Source: Clostridia bacterium (GTDB lineage: Bacteria; Bacillota_A; Clostridia; Oscillospirales; CAG-272). Taken from it: DNA of 41,974 bases. The stretch lies in assembly GCA_017632155.1 (NCBI GenBank), contig JAGBRZ010000066.1:1-41974 (forward strand), read 5' to 3'. Under the pieces are notes generated by a model. The model saw only the letters and a program-made list of their open reading frames with translations, searched no databases and had not been told where the DNA came from. The position numbers and the translations under genes are program-made. Numbering within the stretch: position 1 is the stretch's first letter; each line of letters opens with the position of its first letter. Of the stretch, positions 40,754 through 41,974 are shown one piece after another.

Positions 40754-41485
40754 ATGAGCAAAGTGTCCATCCTTGGCGTTAATTTCAACATTATAAATAG
40801 GACAGACGCCTCCAAATTTATTTTCACCGCCTGCAAAAATAAAAATGAATATCCTCTCACCGTTGTAACTCCAAACCCGATAATGGTGATGACCGCCCGC
40901 GAAAACGAAAAGCTCTGCTCCGCTCTTGAAGATGCCGATCTTTCGCTCGCCGACGGTGTGGGAATCATTTCTGCCGCGAATCGTTTGGGCACTCCCCTGC
41001 CCGAGAGGGTAGCGGGAATCGACACGGGATACGACGTGCTCAAAAAGCTCGCCGAGATCGGAGGAAGTGTCTATCTTCTCGGTGCAAAACCCGGCGTTGC
41101 AGAAAAAGCTACAGAAAAGTTGACCGAAAAGCTCCCGGGACTTCGCGTTGTCGGCACGCATCACGGTTATTTTGACAGTGATAAGGAAATCATAACTAAT
41201 ATTAAAGAAAAGAAACCCGACCTGCTCATCGTCTGTCTTGGAAGCCCTCGGCAGGAGATATGGGCTCACGAAAACAAGGAAATGCTTTCGGGAGTCGGTG
41301 CAATAATGTGCCTTGGCGGTGCGCTTGATGTGTGGGCTGGGAACGTAAAGCGGGCGCCCACGCTCTTCATAAAGCTGCGCCTTGAATGGCTCTGGCGTAT
41401 GATTTGCGAACCGAAAAGAATGAAAAATCTGCCCCTAATGTTCAAATTTCAATGCTTAACGCGAAAAAGTCGCCAAAAAGGCTGA
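40754..41485 (+). CDS. WecG/TagA/CpsF-family glycosyltransferase
   Basis: 243 residues of the GT26 family, which transfers N-acetylmannosamine or related sugars to undecaprenyl-linked intermediates in teichoic acid or capsule synthesis. Motifs: VTPNPIMVMTARENEKL, LADGVGIISAANRLGTPLPER with the catalytic-type Asp, VYLLGAKPGVAEKA, VGTHHGYF, LLIVCLGSPRQEIWAHEN, and GALDVWAGNVKRAP, with the C-terminal basic LEWLWRMICEPKR that binds the membrane. ATG 40754 has CGGAGGTG. It stands alone, without wall-polymer genes beside it. Confidence 0.92.
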   Translation: MSKVSILGVNFNIINRTDASKFIFTACKNKNEYPLTVVTPNPIMVMTARENEKLCSALEDADLSLADGVGIISAANRLGTPLPERVAGIDTGYDVLKKLAEIGGSVYLLGAKPGVAEKATEKLTEKLPGLRVVGTHHGYFDSDKEIITNIKEKKPDLLIVCLGSPRQEIWAHENKEMLSGVGAIMCLGGALDVWAGNVKRAPTLFIKLRLEWLWRMICEPKRMKNLPLMFKFQCLTRKSRQKG

Positions 41486-41543
41486 ACTTTTAAGTGAAAA
41501 TATTGGAAATTGTTATGAAATTGATAATTTTTGTTCAAGACTC

Positions 41544-41572
41544 TTGTAAATTGACTTAAAATAGAGTATAAT
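41544..41572 (+). promoter_or_regulatory. Promoter of gap
   Basis: TTGTAA (41544-41549), 17 bp, TATAAT (41567-41572). The transcript has a ~70-base leader. Confidence 0.7.
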
Positions 41573-41585
41573 ATATAAGGCAAAA

Positions 41586-41604
41586 ATCGGGTGGAGAACC
41601 CGAT
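41586..41604 (+). promoter_or_regulatory. 5'-terminal hairpin in the gap leader
   Basis: ATCGGGT pairs perfectly with ACCCGAT around a GGAGA loop, within ~10 bases of the likely transcript start. Such 5' stems commonly protect abundant glycolytic mRNAs from decay; this is inferred. Confidence 0.5.
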
Positions 41605-41652
41605 ATAACAACGAAAAAAATAAAAAACATATAAAACGGAGGAATTCCAAAA

Positions 41653-41974
41653 ATGTCAGTAAAAGTAGCAATTAACGGTTTTGGCCGCATCGGTCGTCTC
41701 GCATTCCGTCTGATGTTCGGCGCAGAGGGTTACGAGGTTGTAGCAATCAACGACCTTACCAGCCCTGCAATGCTCGCTCACCTTCTCAAGTATGACACCG
41801 CTCAGGGCGCATACTGCGGCAGAATCGGCGAGGGCAAGCACACTGTTGAGTCCACCGAAAACTCCATCATCGTTGATGGCAAGGAAATCATCATCTACGC
41901 AGAGAAGAACGCTGCTGACTGTCCTTGGGGCAAGCTCGGCGTTGACGTAGTTCTCGAGTGCACCGGCTTCTACA
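41653..41974 (+). CDS. gap: Glyceraldehyde-3-phosphate dehydrogenase, N-terminal part
   Basis: The first 107 codons of type I GAPDH; the rest lies beyond the window. It has the NAD-binding motif [15 protein letters not shown], the INDLTSP segment whose Asp contacts the adenosine ribose, [10 protein letters not shown], and [11 protein letters not shown] at the window end. It catalyses NAD-dependent oxidation of glyceraldehyde-3-phosphate in glycolysis. ATG 41653 follows CGGAGG. The strong codon bias (AAG, GGC, GTT) fits a highly expressed gene. Confidence 0.95.
   Translation, partial: MSVKVAINGFGRIGRLAFRLMFGAEGYEVVAINDLTSPAMLAHLLKYDTAQGAYCGRIGEGKHTVESTENSIIVDGKEIIIYAEKNAADCPWGKLGVDVVLECTGFY

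Noticed and set aside
41463..41491. Terminator after the WecG/TagA gene
   Set aside because: AAAAGT/ACTTTT with inner GCC/GGC gives only a weak, interrupted stem overlapping the stop codon; not convincing.

Overview
The window looks like a chromosomal segment of an uncultured, probably gut-associated Clostridia (Bacillota), perhaps near Oscillospirales; this placement is inferred. The signs are strong GGAGG ribosome sites, sigma-A promoters with 17-bp spacers at most operons, U-tailed hairpin terminators, a SpoVAF/GerA-type spore protein, a short archaeal-type prolyl-tRNA synthetase, PadR cassettes and many orphan sugar-binding lipoproteins. No tRNA, rRNA, CRISPR array or transposase was found.

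Layout. 1-1,975: the 3' part of guaA (with an in-frame stop near the window edge), then a 1.2-kb insertion bounded by 13-bp direct repeats of the guaA 3' end and carrying one TIR/SEFIR-domain gene. 1,976-7,976: a small membrane protein, two closely related solute-binding lipoproteins and a GH78 alpha-L-rhamnosidase-like enzyme, a glycan-use cluster without permeases. 7,980-13,580: three regulatory cassettes (membrane MerR + CPBP protease; PadR + DUF2812; PadR + DUF1700 + DUF4097) plus a small lipoprotein. 13,590-19,543: an FAD oxidoreductase, then a methionine/one-carbon operon (metF, a detached MetH activation domain, a short metH) ending in a fructose-6-phosphate aldolase/transaldolase. 19,544-21,698: a leader with two tiny overlapping reading frames, a terminator and a possible antiterminator ahead of a methyltransferase and two GNAT acetyltransferases. 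21,793-26,073: an OhrR/MarR regulator and a heterodimeric ABC exporter.

26,074-27,252: palindromic repeats and a TSUP permease split into two half-size genes. 27,383-32,221: ftsK/spoIIIE and a homodimer-type ABC exporter. 32,272-38,830: a third solute-binding lipoprotein, a SpoVAF-like protein, a DUF4830-type protein whose ribosome site is buried in a hairpin, a RodA/FtsW protein, a PHP phosphoesterase and an unknown membrane protein. 38,831-39,175 is a noncoding run of consecutive hairpins. The window ends with proS, a WecG/TagA glycosyltransferase and the start of gap.

The most interesting items are the TIR mini-island at guaA, the putative attenuator before the methyltransferase, the MerR/CPBP pair, the hairpin array with regularly spaced TTAACT boxes, and the Shine-Dalgarno-sequestering hairpin after rodA. 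Functions are assigned from motifs read by eye; no database search was run.
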